A stretch of DNA of 61,165 nt from an uncultured Thermoguttaceae bacterium (GCA_938042245.1 CALIRO010000046.1:1-61165); one strand, 5' to 3'. Shown: positions 34,867 to 44,416, counted from the first letter of the stretch. Numbers and translations: made by a program. Notes: a model not told the origin generated them from the letters alone.

Positions 34867-35368
34867 ATCCTTGCTCCTTCAGACGGTAATAGTGGAAATA
34901 CGTTTCCTACCAGATCCCTCGTCCGGATAGCCATTGCTTCCGGGTGGGGAACAAGGGGCAGTGGCGCGTTGAAGGCGATCCGAGCGACTGCCCAAGAAAC
35001 CGAAGCCGAAAACTTCTAGACCCTTCGGTTGCCAAGCAACGCTGCTGGGGGCGGCCGGTGCCACCAAAAGGGTTGCCCCCGCCGCTTGCCGAGCCCGCAA
35101 AAGACTCCCTCTGGCCCTAGCTGTTGCTTGGCCATAGGACCCCCAAATAGATGAGCCAGCAATGTCCGGTCAGACGGCACAAGCCACCCGCTGGCCATGC
35201 AAACGCCGGAGCAAGACAGGGGAGCCTCTGAGAGGCGTCGACAGTCCGCCCCGTGGAGCTTACCGGCTGTGGGTGGACAGGAGCATTGTTGTGCTGCCCC
35301 CCGGTGCCGGAGTTGGCTGGGCAGGACGATTGAGCAAGCAGCTAGAATCCAACAGCAGGAGCCTTCCC
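34867..35368. other. dnaG-rpoD spacer without a gene
   Basis: 502 bp, GC-rich. Frames on both strands lack domains and start signals. It may carry the rpoD promoter or RNA structure, but I cannot point to one. Confidence 0.5.
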
Positions 35369-37273
35369 TTATTGGGGCAATCCGTTGCACGCTGAAGTCT
35401 CCGACGAGCGATTCACCCCTTCCGTGGGGCAAGCAATACCATGCCGGATCCGTTCCCGCTCCAACAGTTCTCGAAGCCATCGGTGCTCATCTTCCGGCTC
35501 TGAAAGTTGCAGGCTAGAGGCTGCCGAACAACCTAAGGCCTGTACCTGGGTGGCCCGACGAAAATAGCACCGTTTCAAATCGTCCAGCAGGGCCAGCGGA
35601 TCCTGGATATTTTTCTCCTGGGCCTCTTCGTCCAATTCGACCAGGAGGTTTTGTAATTCTGGCTGTTCGAATTCCAAAAGGAGGCGATGGAAATCGGGCA
35701 ATTGGCCTGCCTCGGCCAACTGACAACTTGTCCAGTAAATCTGCTGAGCCCAAGGATGCCGGATTGCTTCGTGGGGGAAGTCCTTGGCGATGCGGCCCAC
35801 CAGATGGGGAAAACGGACCATCAAAACAAGCAGTTCCCGTTCGATGGGGTCCAGCCGGCCGGGCGCATTCGGGTTTGCTGAACCAGACCTCAAACCAGCT
35901 CGGGCGACCGCCTCCTGCACCCGACGCCGAAGTGTCCGACGCACCTCGCTGAGCCGATCCCGCACCAATTGCTCGGGAACGCGAAAATGCTCGGCCAAAC
36001 GCTGCAAAAGCAATTGTTCTCGGAGCAGTCGCTGCTGGGGAGAATCCTCCCGCAGCCGAGGGGCACTGGCTACAATCTCCAACAGAGCTTCCAAGGCCGC
36101 CATAGCCGCCTGGATGTCCCGCCGAATGTCCACTGCCTGGGTGTGGATTCGGTAGGCGTGTTCCAATGCATCGACCGTTTCGTTCTCTAGCAGGCGGGCA
36201 AAGGCCTCCGGACCCCGCAGAAGCAAAAAGTCGCACGGATCCATTCCCTCGGGCAAGGTCAAGATCCACAGATCCAGATTTTGGCTTACAAACAGGCCTA
36301 GCACTTCCGCAGCCCGGCGTTGGCCCGCTTGGTCGCCATCTAGGACCAGCACAATCCGGTCGGCCCATCGTTTAAGGGTTCGGAGATGGTCTTCGCCCAA
36401 GGCAGTGCCCAACACCGCCACTGCATTATCAAAGCCCATCTGGTGGGCCATCATGCAATCCGTATACCCCTCCATGACCAGGACTTGTTTGGTGCGGCGG
36501 ATGCCCTCCTTAGCTAAGTCCAAGCCATACAGCACCCGACTCTTCGCAAAAAGGGAGGTTTCTGGACTGTTGATGTATTTTGCCGGTTGCGGGGTATCCA
36601 CCCCAGGCAGCAGCCGTCCGCCAAAACCGATCGGCCGGCCTTGCCAGTCCCGAATCGGAAACAGCAGCCGACCCCGGAACCGATCATACCATCCAGGCCC
36701 AAAACTCGACCGCACCAACAGGCCCACCTTCTCTAGCATCGGGGCGCTGGGGGAGCCAGGACCCATCCGACTCAAAATCCAGGCGGCAGCAACCGGCGCA
36801 AAACCCAGACGGAACTTTCGGATGCTTTCCTGGCTAAGCCCCCGCTCAGCCAAGTACCGCCGAGCAGGCTCCGCTTCCGGACTGTCCAATAGACAGCGAT
36901 GATACTCCGCTTCCGCCCAGGCCATAGCTTGGTAGAGCTGCTGTTTTTCCCCGCCTGGAACTGTCTGTGCTCCCGAAGCCGTTATGGGGATGCCTGCCTG
37001 ATCGGCCAAGATCCGAAGGGCTTCCGGAAAACTCACCCCCTCCATCTTCATCACAAAGGCAAACACGTCTCCGCCAATGTCGCAGACCCAACACTTAAAC
37101 GACTGCCGTTCCGGGTTGACCTGCAGGCTAGGATGGGTGTCGTCATGCCAGGGGCATAGACCCACAAAAAGCCGACCCTGCCGCCGTAACGGAATCGTTC
37201 GGCCCACCAACTCCACAATGTCGATGGCCTCTTTAATCCGCTGTTTCAGTTCCGGCGAGACGCTTCTTGCCAC
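35369..37273 (-). CDS. dnaG: DNA primase
   Basis: DnaG makes the RNA primers for replication. The CHC2 zinc-binding domain is at the N-terminus with C40, H43, C61 and C64 (CPWHDDTHPS and FKCWVCDIGGD). The TOPRIM domain includes VLVMEGYTDCMMA and VLVLDGDQAGQRRA, giving the catalytic Glu and the DxD metal site. The C-terminal helicase-interaction region is present; the full length of 634 residues is normal. It is upstream of rpoD on the same strand. Its own upstream region (37274-38024) is long and carries a MITE-like repeat. Confidence 0.96.
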   Translation of the reverse strand: MARSVSPELKQRIKEAIDIVELVGRTIPLRRQGRLFVGLCPWHDDTHPSLQVNPERQSFKCWVCDIGGDVFAFVMKMEGVSFPEALRILADQAGIPITASGAQTVPGGEKQQLYQAMAWAEAEYHRCLLDSPEAEPARRYLAERGLSQESIRKFRLGFAPVAAAWILSRMGPGSPSAPMLEKVGLLVRSSFGPGWYDRFRGRLLFPIRDWQGRPIGFGGRLLPGVDTPQPAKYINSPETSLFAKSRVLYGLDLAKEGIRRTKQVLVMEGYTDCMMAHQMGFDNAVAVLGTALGEDHLRTLKRWADRIVLVLDGDQAGQRRAAEVLGLFVSQNLDLWILTLPEGMDPCDFLLLRGPEAFARLLENETVDALEHAYRIHTQAVDIRRDIQAAMAALEALLEIVASAPRLREDSPQQRLLREQLLLQRLAEHFRVPEQLVRDRLSEVRRTLRRRVQEAVARAGLRSGSANPNAPGRLDPIERELLVLMVRFPHLVGRIAKDFPHEAIRHPWAQQIYWTSCQLAEAGQLPDFHRLLLEFEQPELQNLLVELDEEAQEKNIQDPLALLDDLKRCYFRRATQVQALGCSAASSLQLSEPEDEHRWLRELLERERIRHGIACPTEGVNRSSETSACNGLPQ

Positions 37274-38024
37274 CCTTGGCTCTCCCAGGGCTAATCACCC
37301 AGACTGCCTCCCCAGGCAATCTCCAGCGCCACGAAAAAATTGATGCCCATTCAAGGCTAAGGAAACCAATCCCCTCCGGCTAGGGGATCAACCTGACCAG
37401 AAATTAGGATTTTCCACAATTTCCGGAGTTCCGAGACGTTGGGCGGTTTGGAAAAACCAGCGAATCTAGAGAACTACCACCTTCTGGATGCAAGAATTAC
37501 TTCCCCCATTTCCACTCAGAAACAGACTCTCGGGGAAGGAAGATCCCACCCATTAAGGGAAAGGCCCCCCTCCTTTTTTGACCCGCTCACCACCTTAAAC
37601 GCCAAAGCTACCAGAGATTTTCCCAAAATAGTACCCTTTCCGCCGAATGAAGCAGGTTCCTGGTTTTAGGGATAATACCTCCCACTGTCATTCCTGCGGA
37701 AGGCGGACTTCAGAGAGCAAACATCCATCGGAAAAAAACGGGATTCTGCTTTCGCAGGAGGAATAGGTTGCCTCATTCGGCTGAAATGTTATCAAAATAT
37801 GTCGATCCTCCCTTCCACCTGGGATGCGATTATAAGGGAACCTTCTCTTGTCGGTCAACAGCAACCCGGAGTGGATTTTTGGCCTACCCTAAACTAGCGG
37901 GATTTTTCCTGGTCGAACCTCAGTTTGTTCCCCTATCCCTGGCTAGTAGCCAGAGAGGTAGTGAGCCAGAGAAAAGAGGCCATTTGGTTTGGCTTCGGCT
38001 GACCATGGGAGCCGAGAGTTTCCT
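37274..38024. other. Long gene-free region upstream of dnaG
   Basis: 751 bp with no supported gene. It holds a MITE-like element at 37630-37793. The remaining sequence is AT-richer than the neighbouring genes and should contain the dnaG promoter. Confidence 0.5.
37630..37793 (+). repeat. MITE-like element, copy 2 (164 bp)
   Basis: The left end AGTACCCTTTCCGCCGAATG and the right end CATTCGGCTGAAATGTTATC are imperfect inverted repeats of each other and match the ends of copy 1 (3949-4113). The inside has GTCATTCCTGCGGAAG and a TTCTGCTTTCGCAGGA hairpin after a run of A, as in the other copies. Confidence 0.7.
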
Positions 38025-38504
38025 TTAGCGTTCCTGGACCGGCTCTTGATCCAGGACTTCCAGGGCATCTTGATAGAAGCGGATGGTTTCGGAGGGGCTA
38101 AGGTTCAGGACAGCTCGGCCATCGGTGTCCCATCGGTTGCGAGCGAACCGGAAAATTGCTGTCCCTACTCGAAAGCTCCCCCCAGACTCCGAAACCCCTA
38201 ACGGATGCCGTTTTCGCAGCAAAATCCCCACCAGCGCACACAACTGCCCACTGCGTCGGTTCCGCACGTAGGCCACCTCATCCTCAAACTCGCAGTCCAT
38301 CCAATGGATGCCCGGCGTCAGGGAGCCTCGGCTGGCCAGGCAAAGAAACTTCATCTCTAAGCGTTCTCGTTGTTGGTGGAATTGCCGACGGATGTCCCGC
38401 AACCGACGCAGGCGCACCACCCGGCGCAGCCGGGGGGCCCAAAGCATCAGCCCCGCAGCCGCACCTAACCCCAAAGGTGCCAAAATCCACCAGAACTCGC
38501 CCAT
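38025..38504 (-). CDS. Hypothetical one-helix membrane protein
   Basis: I recognise no family for this protein (159 aa). It starts with a single hydrophobic helix (residues about 2-22, FWWILAPLGLGAAAGLMLWA), followed at once by a very basic stretch (RLRRVVRLRRLRDIRRQFHQQRE, abbreviated: Arg-rich, residues 24-46), so by the positive-inside rule the C-terminal domain is in the cytoplasm. The soluble part is a small mixed alpha/beta domain ending near EVLDQEPVQER. The ATG at 38504 is preceded by GGGGG; earlier starts at 38528 and 38576 are less likely because the helix would be moved inward. It is upstream of dnaG on the same strand but 750 bp away. Confidence 0.7.
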   Translation of the reverse strand: MGEFWWILAPLGLGAAAGLMLWAPRLRRVVRLRRLRDIRRQFHQQRERLEMKFLCLASRGSLTPGIHWMDCEFEDEVAYVRNRRSGQLCALVGILLRKRHPLGVSESGGSFRVGTAIFRFARNRWDTDGRAVLNLSPSETIRFYQDALEVLDQEPVQER

Positions 38505-39025
38505 AAAACCCCCTAGACTTCCTGGCATCCGTCCTATCGTAGGGTTATTATAAAATCCCTCCCCCAAGATCTGCAACCATCCCTCCCCCAGTTTTTCCCG
38601 CCCAACAAAGAGGCTCCAAAATCCCTAAGGTCAGGACCCCCGGATTGGGCAAACCGGTCCAAACCGGAAAAATGGACAAGCCCAGAAGATCGCTCCGTTT
38701 GATCCAATGATTCGGCCGGGCTGTTGCTATCGGCTATGGCAGAGGATATGGTAAAAACAATCTATCTACTTTGCATCCGGCGGAACGCCGGCTGGCGGAC
38801 GGCAGCCAAGTTAGTCCGCACAGACTAACCTTGGCAACGCCGGATGGGGCATGGGGTTTGTCTAGACGGCGGGCCGGAACGCCGGCTGGCAGACGGTATT
38901 TAGCCAGTTTTACCTATCGTGAACTCCCCCTTGGGGCAAGGGATAAAAACCAACTCCTTGCGCTGGATGGAATGGGGTTGAACTTACTGTTTGGTTTCTC
39001 CACTGATTTTGCCAAAGGTGTTGCC
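38505..39025. other. Divergent intergenic region with repeats
   Basis: 521 bp between the small membrane protein and the first of three oxidoreductases. It holds the repeat cluster at 38779-38896. An open frame reaches back from the oxidoreductase through this cluster, but the repeat content argues against it being coding. Confidence 0.5.
38779..38896. repeat. Direct repeats flanking a hairpin, CCGGCGGAACGCCGGCTGGC type
   Basis: CGGAACGCCGGCTGGCGGAC (38781-38800) recurs with one change at 38875-38894. Between them is the stem CCAAGTTAGTC / GACTAACCTTGG (38806-38834). The TTAGTC/GACTAA core is shared with the repeats at 1739 and 44494. Confidence 0.65.
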
Positions 39026-40345
39026 ATGCTCCCACCAATAACCAAACCATTCCATAACCGAAGGTGGAATCGTCGAGATTTTATGCGAGGTTTAGCCGGC
39101 AGTTTGGCGGCGCCGTATGTGGTCGCTTCAGGGGTGATCGGCTGGGCGGGCCAACCAGCCCCTAGCAGCCGAATTACCACCGCCCTGATCGGCGCCGGGG
39201 ACCGAGGCCGACAGATTATCGCCGGCGGCGACCGGGTGGTGGCCGTCTGTGATGTGGATGCCAAACGCCGCGCGGCGGCCAAACGCCAAATCGACGCTGC
39301 CGCCGGCGACCAAAGCTGCCGAGAATATGCCGATTTTCGAGAACTCCTGGACCAAGCGGATATTGATGCGGTGGTCATTGCCACGCCAGACCACTGGCAT
39401 GTGCCGATCGCGATGGCCGCCATTCGGGCTGGCAAAGCCGTCTATGTCGAAAAGCCCCTCTCGCTCACCGTGGAAGAAGGCCGGCGGTTGGCGGAGCTGG
39501 TGCGCCGCTACGGCGGCATCTTGCAGGTGGGCAGCCAGCAACGCTCCGACGAAAAGTTCATCAAGGCGTGCGAACTGGTCCGAAACGGTCGGCTTGGCCG
39601 AGTCCACACCATCCAGGTAACTATTGTGGGCCGCCCCGGACCGGCTTCCGGGCCGTGGGCGCCCCAGCCGACGCCGCCGGAATTGGACTACGAGATGTGG
39701 CTTGGACCGGCCCCGTGGGCGCCGTACCACAAAGACCGATGCCATTACAATTTCCGCTTCGTTAGCGATTATTCCGGCGGCGATATGACTAACTGGGGCG
39801 CCCACCATCTGGACATTGTCCAATGGGCCTTGGACGCCGACGCAAGCGGCCCCGTGCAGGTAACCGCCCGCGGCCAACGACACCCAACCGGCCTGCACGA
39901 TACCTTCTTCGACGTCCAGGCCGAGTATCTCTATCCGGGCGATGTCAAGGTGATTTTACGTTCTCAATCGAAGAACATCCGCACCGGCGGCGTCCGCTTC
40001 GAAGGGACTGAAGGTTGGGTCTATGTGAGCCGAGAAAAAATCCAATCCGATCCCCCATCCCTGCTTACCACCCAAATTGGCCCCAACGAAATCCACCTCG
40101 GCCCCGAAGGCGGGCCTAGCACCCATATGGGAATCTGGTTAGACTGTATTCGGCGGCGCAATCCCAAAGGGCTAAACGCCCCGGCTGAAGTGGGCCATCG
40201 GTCGGCCACCGTCTGCCACCTGGCCAATATCGCCATGGAACTTGGCCGACCGCTCCGCTGGGACCCTGCCGCCGAACAATTCCCCGACGACCCCGATGCC
40301 AACCGCCTCCTGCGACGAACCCCAAGAGAACCCTGGGCAATATAA
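39026..40345 (+). CDS. Gfo/Idh/MocA family oxidoreductase, Tat-exported (first of three)
   Basis: A 439-residue NAD(P)-dependent sugar oxidoreductase type. The signal RWNRRDFMRGLAGSLAAPYV is of the twin-arginine kind. The cofactor loop IGAGDRGRQI lies near residue 50, and VYVEKPLSLTVEEG carries the conserved Glu-Lys-Pro. EMWLGPAPWAPY and NWGAHHLDIVQWAL are typical of this exported subgroup. I use the ATG at 39026 with AAAGGTG upstream, since the frame further upstream runs through intergenic repeats. It starts a run of three such genes (39026-43439), which suggests a pathway acting on related sugars or a local duplication. A 35-nt tract at 39692-39726 is identical to one in the next gene. Confidence 0.92.
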   Translation: MLPPITKPFHNRRWNRRDFMRGLAGSLAAPYVVASGVIGWAGQPAPSSRITTALIGAGDRGRQIIAGGDRVVAVCDVDAKRRAAAKRQIDAAAGDQSCREYADFRELLDQADIDAVVIATPDHWHVPIAMAAIRAGKAVYVEKPLSLTVEEGRRLAELVRRYGGILQVGSQQRSDEKFIKACELVRNGRLGRVHTIQVTIVGRPGPASGPWAPQPTPPELDYEMWLGPAPWAPYHKDRCHYNFRFVSDYSGGDMTNWGAHHLDIVQWALDADASGPVQVTARGQRHPTGLHDTFFDVQAEYLYPGDVKVILRSQSKNIRTGGVRFEGTEGWVYVSREKIQSDPPSLLTTQIGPNEIHLGPEGGPSTHMGIWLDCIRRRNPKGLNAPAEVGHRSATVCHLANIAMELGRPLRWDPAAEQFPDDPDANRLLRRTPREPWAI

Positions 40346-40557
40346 CCACATTTCCTGTGAGAGAAAGCTTACCTGTCAGCCCCGCGAAAGCAGGGGCCTA
40401 GAAATTCCTTCCCCCAGGTCGAAAAAGTCTTGGGGACGCAAATAGGCAGCCTCCAAAGAAACCTGGATTCCTGCTTGCGCGGGAATGACATGCCAAGGCC
40501 GCCTGATATGCCAATATGTTTTGCCCATCCCTCAGCTCAGGTAGAAGGAGACCTCTG
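40346..40557. repeat. Intergenic REP-like hairpins
   Basis: Two short hairpins resemble common repetitive extragenic palindromes: GCCCCGCGAAAGCAGGGGC at 40379-40397 and GGATTCCTGCTTGCGCGGGA with the following ATGAC near 40468-40492. They sit between two oxidoreductase genes. Confidence 0.5.
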
Positions 40558-41934
40558 ATGAATCACCGGAGAGGAAAAGGTCCTCGGGAACCGGCGTTCG
40601 AGGGTCGGGAATCCGAAGCGTCACGCCAAACCGTTCGCTCTAGGACGCCGACGACTCGTCGGCGGTTTTTGGCCTCCAGTCTGGGAGGGATGTTGGCCGC
40701 TGGGAAAGCCCCGTATCTGTTGACCTCTACCGCTTTGGGCGGAGAAGGACGAGCGCCGTCCAGTGAGCGGATCACGATCGGCATGATCGGCCTGGGCGGC
40801 CATGGCCTTGGCCATAATCTAGCGGGTTTCCTCAACCAGCCGGACGCCCAAATCCTCGCCCTTTGCGATCCGGATCGAGCCCGTGTCGACGAAGCCCTGA
40901 AGGTCTGCCAAAAACGCCTGGGCGACTCGTTCACCTGCCAGTGCACGCAGGATTGGCGAGAAGTGATCGCCCGGCCAGATATTGACGCCGTGATGATTTC
41001 GACCCCCGATCATTGGCATGTGCCGATCTCAGTAGCCGCCATCCGGGCCGGTAAAGACGTCATCTGTGAAAAACCCACGCTGACCATTGCCGAAGGCCGC
41101 ATCCTGGCCGATACAGTCCGCCGCTATGGGGCCGTTTTCCAAACTTCCACCGAAGACCGATCCATTCCGGTCTATATTCGGATGGCGGAGCTGGTGCGGA
41201 ACGGGCGGATCGGCCAGTTGCAGCGGATTCGGGTGCAACTGCCAGGCGGCCCTGCCCAGCCTGGCAATCCCCAGCCAAAACCGGTCCCTGATGGGCTGGA
41301 TTGGGAGATGTGGCTTGGACCGGCCCCGTGGGCGCCGTATCGCGAAGGGTTACATATGGCTCATTGGCGGTGGCGGCGGGATTACTCCGGCGGCAATCTG
41401 ACCGACTGGGGCGCCCATCAACTGGATACCGCCCAACTGGCCAACAACACCGAACGGACCGGCCCGGTAGAAGTCGAAGGCACCGGCCGACGCCATGAAA
41501 CCGGCCTCTATGATGTCTTCTACGAATTCCATCTGGTCTATCGGTACGCCAACGGGGTAGAACTTTATGTAGATAGCGGCGGCACCGGACTTCGATTCGA
41601 GGGGACCGACGGCTGGGTAGGTAACAAAGGCTGGTGTCAGCCCCTGGAAGCCAGTGACCCAAAAATCCTCCAAATGCCCATCGGGCCAAACGAACTGCAC
41701 TTGGAAGTTGGACCTGGCGAACACCGAAATTTCCTGGACTGTGTAAAAAGCCGACGGGATCCCTACTTCCCGGCCGAAGTCGGCCACCGATGCTCGACCA
41801 TTGCCCACATCGGCAATATTGCTATGGAACTGGGCCGCCGACTCCGTTGGGACCCAGACAAAGAAGAGTTCCTCGATGACCCCATGGCCAACCAGATGCG
41901 AAGCCGCGCCATGCGCCACCCCTGGAGCATTTGA
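40558..41934 (+). CDS. Gfo/Idh/MocA family oxidoreductase, Tat-exported (second of three)
   Basis: This 458-residue relative of the preceding gene has a long basic N-region and the twin-arginine motif TTRRRFLASSLGG near residues 34-46. The cofactor loop is IGLGGHGLGHNL. DVICEKPTLTIAEG holds the Glu-Lys-Pro motif. EMWLGPAPWAPY and TDWGAHQLDTAQLA match the first copy closely. The ATG at 40558 is preceded by GAAGGAGAC, a strong ribosome binding site. Overall the protein is clearly diverged from its neighbours, so the copies are not recent tandem duplicates even though one short tract is identical at nucleotide level. The substrate is unknown. Confidence 0.93.
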   Translation: MNHRRGKGPREPAFEGRESEASRQTVRSRTPTTRRRFLASSLGGMLAAGKAPYLLTSTALGGEGRAPSSERITIGMIGLGGHGLGHNLAGFLNQPDAQILALCDPDRARVDEALKVCQKRLGDSFTCQCTQDWREVIARPDIDAVMISTPDHWHVPISVAAIRAGKDVICEKPTLTIAEGRILADTVRRYGAVFQTSTEDRSIPVYIRMAELVRNGRIGQLQRIRVQLPGGPAQPGNPQPKPVPDGLDWEMWLGPAPWAPYREGLHMAHWRWRRDYSGGNLTDWGAHQLDTAQLANNTERTGPVEVEGTGRRHETGLYDVFYEFHLVYRYANGVELYVDSGGTGLRFEGTDGWVGNKGWCQPLEASDPKILQMPIGPNELHLEVGPGEHRNFLDCVKSRRDPYFPAEVGHRCSTIAHIGNIAMELGRRLRWDPDKEEFLDDPMANQMRSRAMRHPWSI

Positions 41935-41992
41935 GGGAGAAAAACAACTCAAAAAGAAAATGTAAAGCGTCAGAGTAGAGAGTAAAAAGTGT

Positions 41993-42012
41993 TTTAACAC
42001 TTCACCCGAATG
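41993..42012 (+). repeat. Solo MITE-type terminal repeat
   Basis: TTTAACACTTCACCCGAATG at about 41993-42012 matches the left end of the MITE-like elements (GGTAACACTTCAGCCGAATG). No matching right end follows before the next gene. Confidence 0.5.
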
Positions 42013-42061
42013 GAACAATCCCTTTTTCCCCTGTTTCACCAGGGGAGAGGAAACAGAATAT

Positions 42062-42120
42062 CCCCCTCACCCGGCCAACCTGTCGGTTGGCCGGCCTCTC
42101 CCACGCTGAGGAGAGGCGAA
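42062..42120. repeat. GGCCAACC-stem hairpin repeat, copy 1
   Basis: CCGGCCAACC and GGTTGGCCGG (42071-42080 and 42085-42094) form a perfect 10-bp stem with a 4-nt loop, followed by CCTCTCCCACGCTGAGGAGAGG. A nearly identical unit is at 49273-49333. Such units, flanked by CCCTCAC and GAGAGGCG, are common intergenic repeats. Confidence 0.7.
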
Positions 42121-42173
42121 ATTGTTCACTCGATGGAAATGGGACGATTTTCCAGACATAGGGAGTTCTCATT

Positions 42174-43439
42174 ATGCACACGAATCGGTGGACGCGAAGG
42201 CAATTTTGTCAAAAGATGCTTGGGGCGTTAGCGGCACCGGCCATTGTACCGGCAACCGCCCTTGGCATGGGAGGCCGAGCGGCGCCCAGCGAGCGAATCG
42301 TCATGGGCACGATCGGCTGCGGCAGTCGCGGCATGGACGATATGCAAAACTTCCTGGCCAATGCAGACGTGCAGATGGTGGCCGTCTGCGATGTGCAGGC
42401 CTCGAAGCGCAAACTGGCCAAGGCTGCTGTAGATAAATACTACGGCAACCAGGATTGCGCCACCTATCGGGACCTTCGGGAGCTTCTGGCCAGGCCGGAT
42501 ATTGATGCGGTGCTGATCGCCACAGGCGACAATTGGCACACCATGGCCACGATCTTGGCTGCCAAGGCGGGCAAGGACATCTACTGCGAAAAGCCGATGT
42601 CGGTGGTAGTGGCCGAGGGTCGAGCCTTATGCACGGCGGTGGAACGGTATGGGCGCATCTTCCAGTGTGGCACGCAGCGGCGCACGGTGGATCGGTTTGC
42701 CTGGGCGGTGGAGTTGGCCCGGAGCGGCAAACTTGGCCAATTGAAGACCTTGTACGCCGAAATGGCGCCGGCGGAATGGTTCAAACAAGGGCATCATGAA
42801 ATCACCCTTCCGCCGGAACCGGAGCCGCCCAAGGAGGTACTGGATTGGGACCTTTGGTTGGGGCCTGCGCCGTGGCGGCCATTTAATCCCAGGTATGTGC
42901 AACGGCACTTCTGGATGGCCCATCGAGATTTTGCCGGCGGCATGCTTACCGAATGGGGCAGCCATACGGCCGACCTGTGCCAGTGGGCCAACGACGCCGA
43001 CGCAACCGGCCCGGTGGAGTTTGAATTGGCCGAAGGAACGGTCATTGCCCATTACGCCAATGGAGTGCGGCTTTTCTTCGAGCCGGGCAAATGGCCCCTG
43101 CACGTCCGATTTGTCGGCACAGAAGGCGAGGTCTATGTGGATGACGACGGCAACGTGGAGGCCAAACCCCAGTCGCTATTGGCGGATCGGCGGTTCGGCA
43201 AAGGGTATCCGCAGGCCAACCATGTGCGCAATTTCTTGGACTGCGTGAAAAGCCGAAAACAGCCGGCCGCCCCCGCCGAAGGCGCCCATCGGGCCAACTC
43301 CGCTTGCCAGGTGGCGAATATCTGCCTGCAATTGGGCCGAAGCCTCCGATGGGACCCGGCCACCGAGCGGTTCGTCAACGATCCGGAAGCCGACCGGTTG
43401 CTCTCCAGGGCCTATCGTCCGCCCTGGAGCCTGATCTGA
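42174..43439 (+). CDS. Gfo/Idh/MocA family oxidoreductase, Tat-exported (third of three)
   Basis: A 421-residue member with the signal WTRRQFCQKMLGALAAPAIV, in which the twin arginines are followed by Gln-Phe. The cofactor loop IGCGSRGMDDMQ lies near 46-57. DIYCEKPMSVVVAEG carries the Glu-Lys-Pro motif, and EWGSHTADLCQWAN is the later conserved segment. The ATG is preceded by AGGGAG at somewhat long spacing. It ends the run of three paralogues. The active-site neighbourhood differs from the other two (LWLGPAPWRPFNP), so a different substrate is likely. Confidence 0.93.
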   Translation: MHTNRWTRRQFCQKMLGALAAPAIVPATALGMGGRAAPSERIVMGTIGCGSRGMDDMQNFLANADVQMVAVCDVQASKRKLAKAAVDKYYGNQDCATYRDLRELLARPDIDAVLIATGDNWHTMATILAAKAGKDIYCEKPMSVVVAEGRALCTAVERYGRIFQCGTQRRTVDRFAWAVELARSGKLGQLKTLYAEMAPAEWFKQGHHEITLPPEPEPPKEVLDWDLWLGPAPWRPFNPRYVQRHFWMAHRDFAGGMLTEWGSHTADLCQWANDADATGPVEFELAEGTVIAHYANGVRLFFEPGKWPLHVRFVGTEGEVYVDDDGNVEAKPQSLLADRRFGKGYPQANHVRNFLDCVKSRKQPAAPAEGAHRANSACQVANICLQLGRSLRWDPATERFVNDPEADRLLSRAYRPPWSLI

Positions 43440-43481
43440 GTCTTTGGGGATATTTTCCTCTCCTACAGGTTGCAATCCAAG

Positions 43482-43487
43482 TATAAT
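43482..43487 (+). promoter_or_regulatory. Possible -10 box of the HEAT-repeat gene
   Basis: TATAAT at 43482-43487 lies 105 bp before the start at 43592. I see no good -35, so this is tentative. Confidence 0.3.
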
Positions 43488-43591
43488 GAGCGTTAAATAA
43501 GAAGAAAAGATGCGGGCCGTTTGACGGCAAGCAATAGGTCCAATAGGAAAAAATTGTACTGGTGAAACTTTGTACGACAAAGGAGCATGCT

Positions 43592-44416
43592 ATGTTTCAG
43601 ACCAACGGGAAAAAGCTGGTGGGACTTTTGTTGGCCGCTGTGATGGTCGCTTTGTGGGGCGCTGGAGCGCCGATGGCTGGAGCGGCGGACGAAAAACTCG
43701 ACAAAGCCTTCGATGCCCTGAAAACCTATGACTGGGGAACCGACCGCAGTGTGCTCAAACCGATCGAAGAGGCGATTGTGGCCTCGCATAAAGACGCGGC
43801 GGCCAAAAAGAAGCTGGAAATGCGCTTGGCAGAAGCCCTGAAAAGCAACGTTTCGCAGGCAGCCAAGGATTATATTTGTCGGCAACTCAGCCTGATCGGT
43901 TCGGCCGATTGTGTGCCGGCGGTGGCAGAACTGCTTACCGATGAGAAGCTTTCGCACATGGCCCGATATGCCTTGGAACGGATTCCGGACGAAGAGGCGG
44001 TAGCCGCCCTGCGAGAGGCGTTAGGGAAAACCAGCGGCAAAGTGAAGGTGGGCGTGATCAATTCGCTGGGCGTGCGGCGGGACGCCAAAAGCGTCGAAGC
44101 CCTGACGGCCCTGCTGGCCGACCAGGATGGGGAGATTGCCTCGGCGGCAGCGGCGTCGCTGGGAGCGATTGGCACGGTGGAATCGGCCAAGGCGCTGACG
44201 GAGTTTCAGGCCAAAGCGCCGGAAAAATTGCAACTGGCCGCCGCCGACGCCTGCCTGGTCTGTGCGGAGCGTTTGGCTGCCGCCGGCAATAAGGCCGAGG
44301 CCATGGCCCTGTATAAACTGCTGGCCAAATCCGAAATCAAACACGTCAAACTGGCTGCCACCCGAGGCATGTTGGCCCTGGCAGGCAAAAAAGAAAAACC
44401 AACCGAAAAACAATAA
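43592..44416 (+). CDS. Exported HEAT-repeat protein
   Basis: A 274-residue protein with a signal peptide (about residues 1-31, ending GAPMAGAADE). The rest is built of helical HEAT-type repeats, for example VPAVAELLTDEKLSHMARYAL, EEAVAALREALGKTSGKVKV and VEALTALLADQDGEIASAAA. These repeats form a scaffold that binds proteins or ligands. The last residues are Lys/Glu-rich. The ATG at 43592 follows AAGGAG; an ATG-less extension upstream to 43562 is possible. The gene lies between the oxidoreductases and a sugar isomerase on the same strand and may serve the same periplasmic process, but this is only positional. Confidence 0.82.
   Translation: MFQTNGKKLVGLLLAAVMVALWGAGAPMAGAADEKLDKAFDALKTYDWGTDRSVLKPIEEAIVASHKDAAAKKKLEMRLAEALKSNVSQAAKDYICRQLSLIGSADCVPAVAELLTDEKLSHMARYALERIPDEEAVAALREALGKTSGKVKVGVINSLGVRRDAKSVEALTALLADQDGEIASAAAASLGAIGTVESAKALTEFQAKAPEKLQLAAADACLVCAERLAAAGNKAEAMALYKLLAKSEIKHVKLAATRGMLALAGKKEKPTEKQ

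Noticed and set aside
35016..35480. 154-codon minus-strand frame in the dnaG-rpoD spacer
   Set aside because: It overlaps the end of dnaG out of frame and has no domain or start signal.
38771..39025. N-terminal extension of 85 codons for the first oxidoreductase
   Set aside because: It would run through intergenic repeats and place the twin-arginine signal deep inside the protein.
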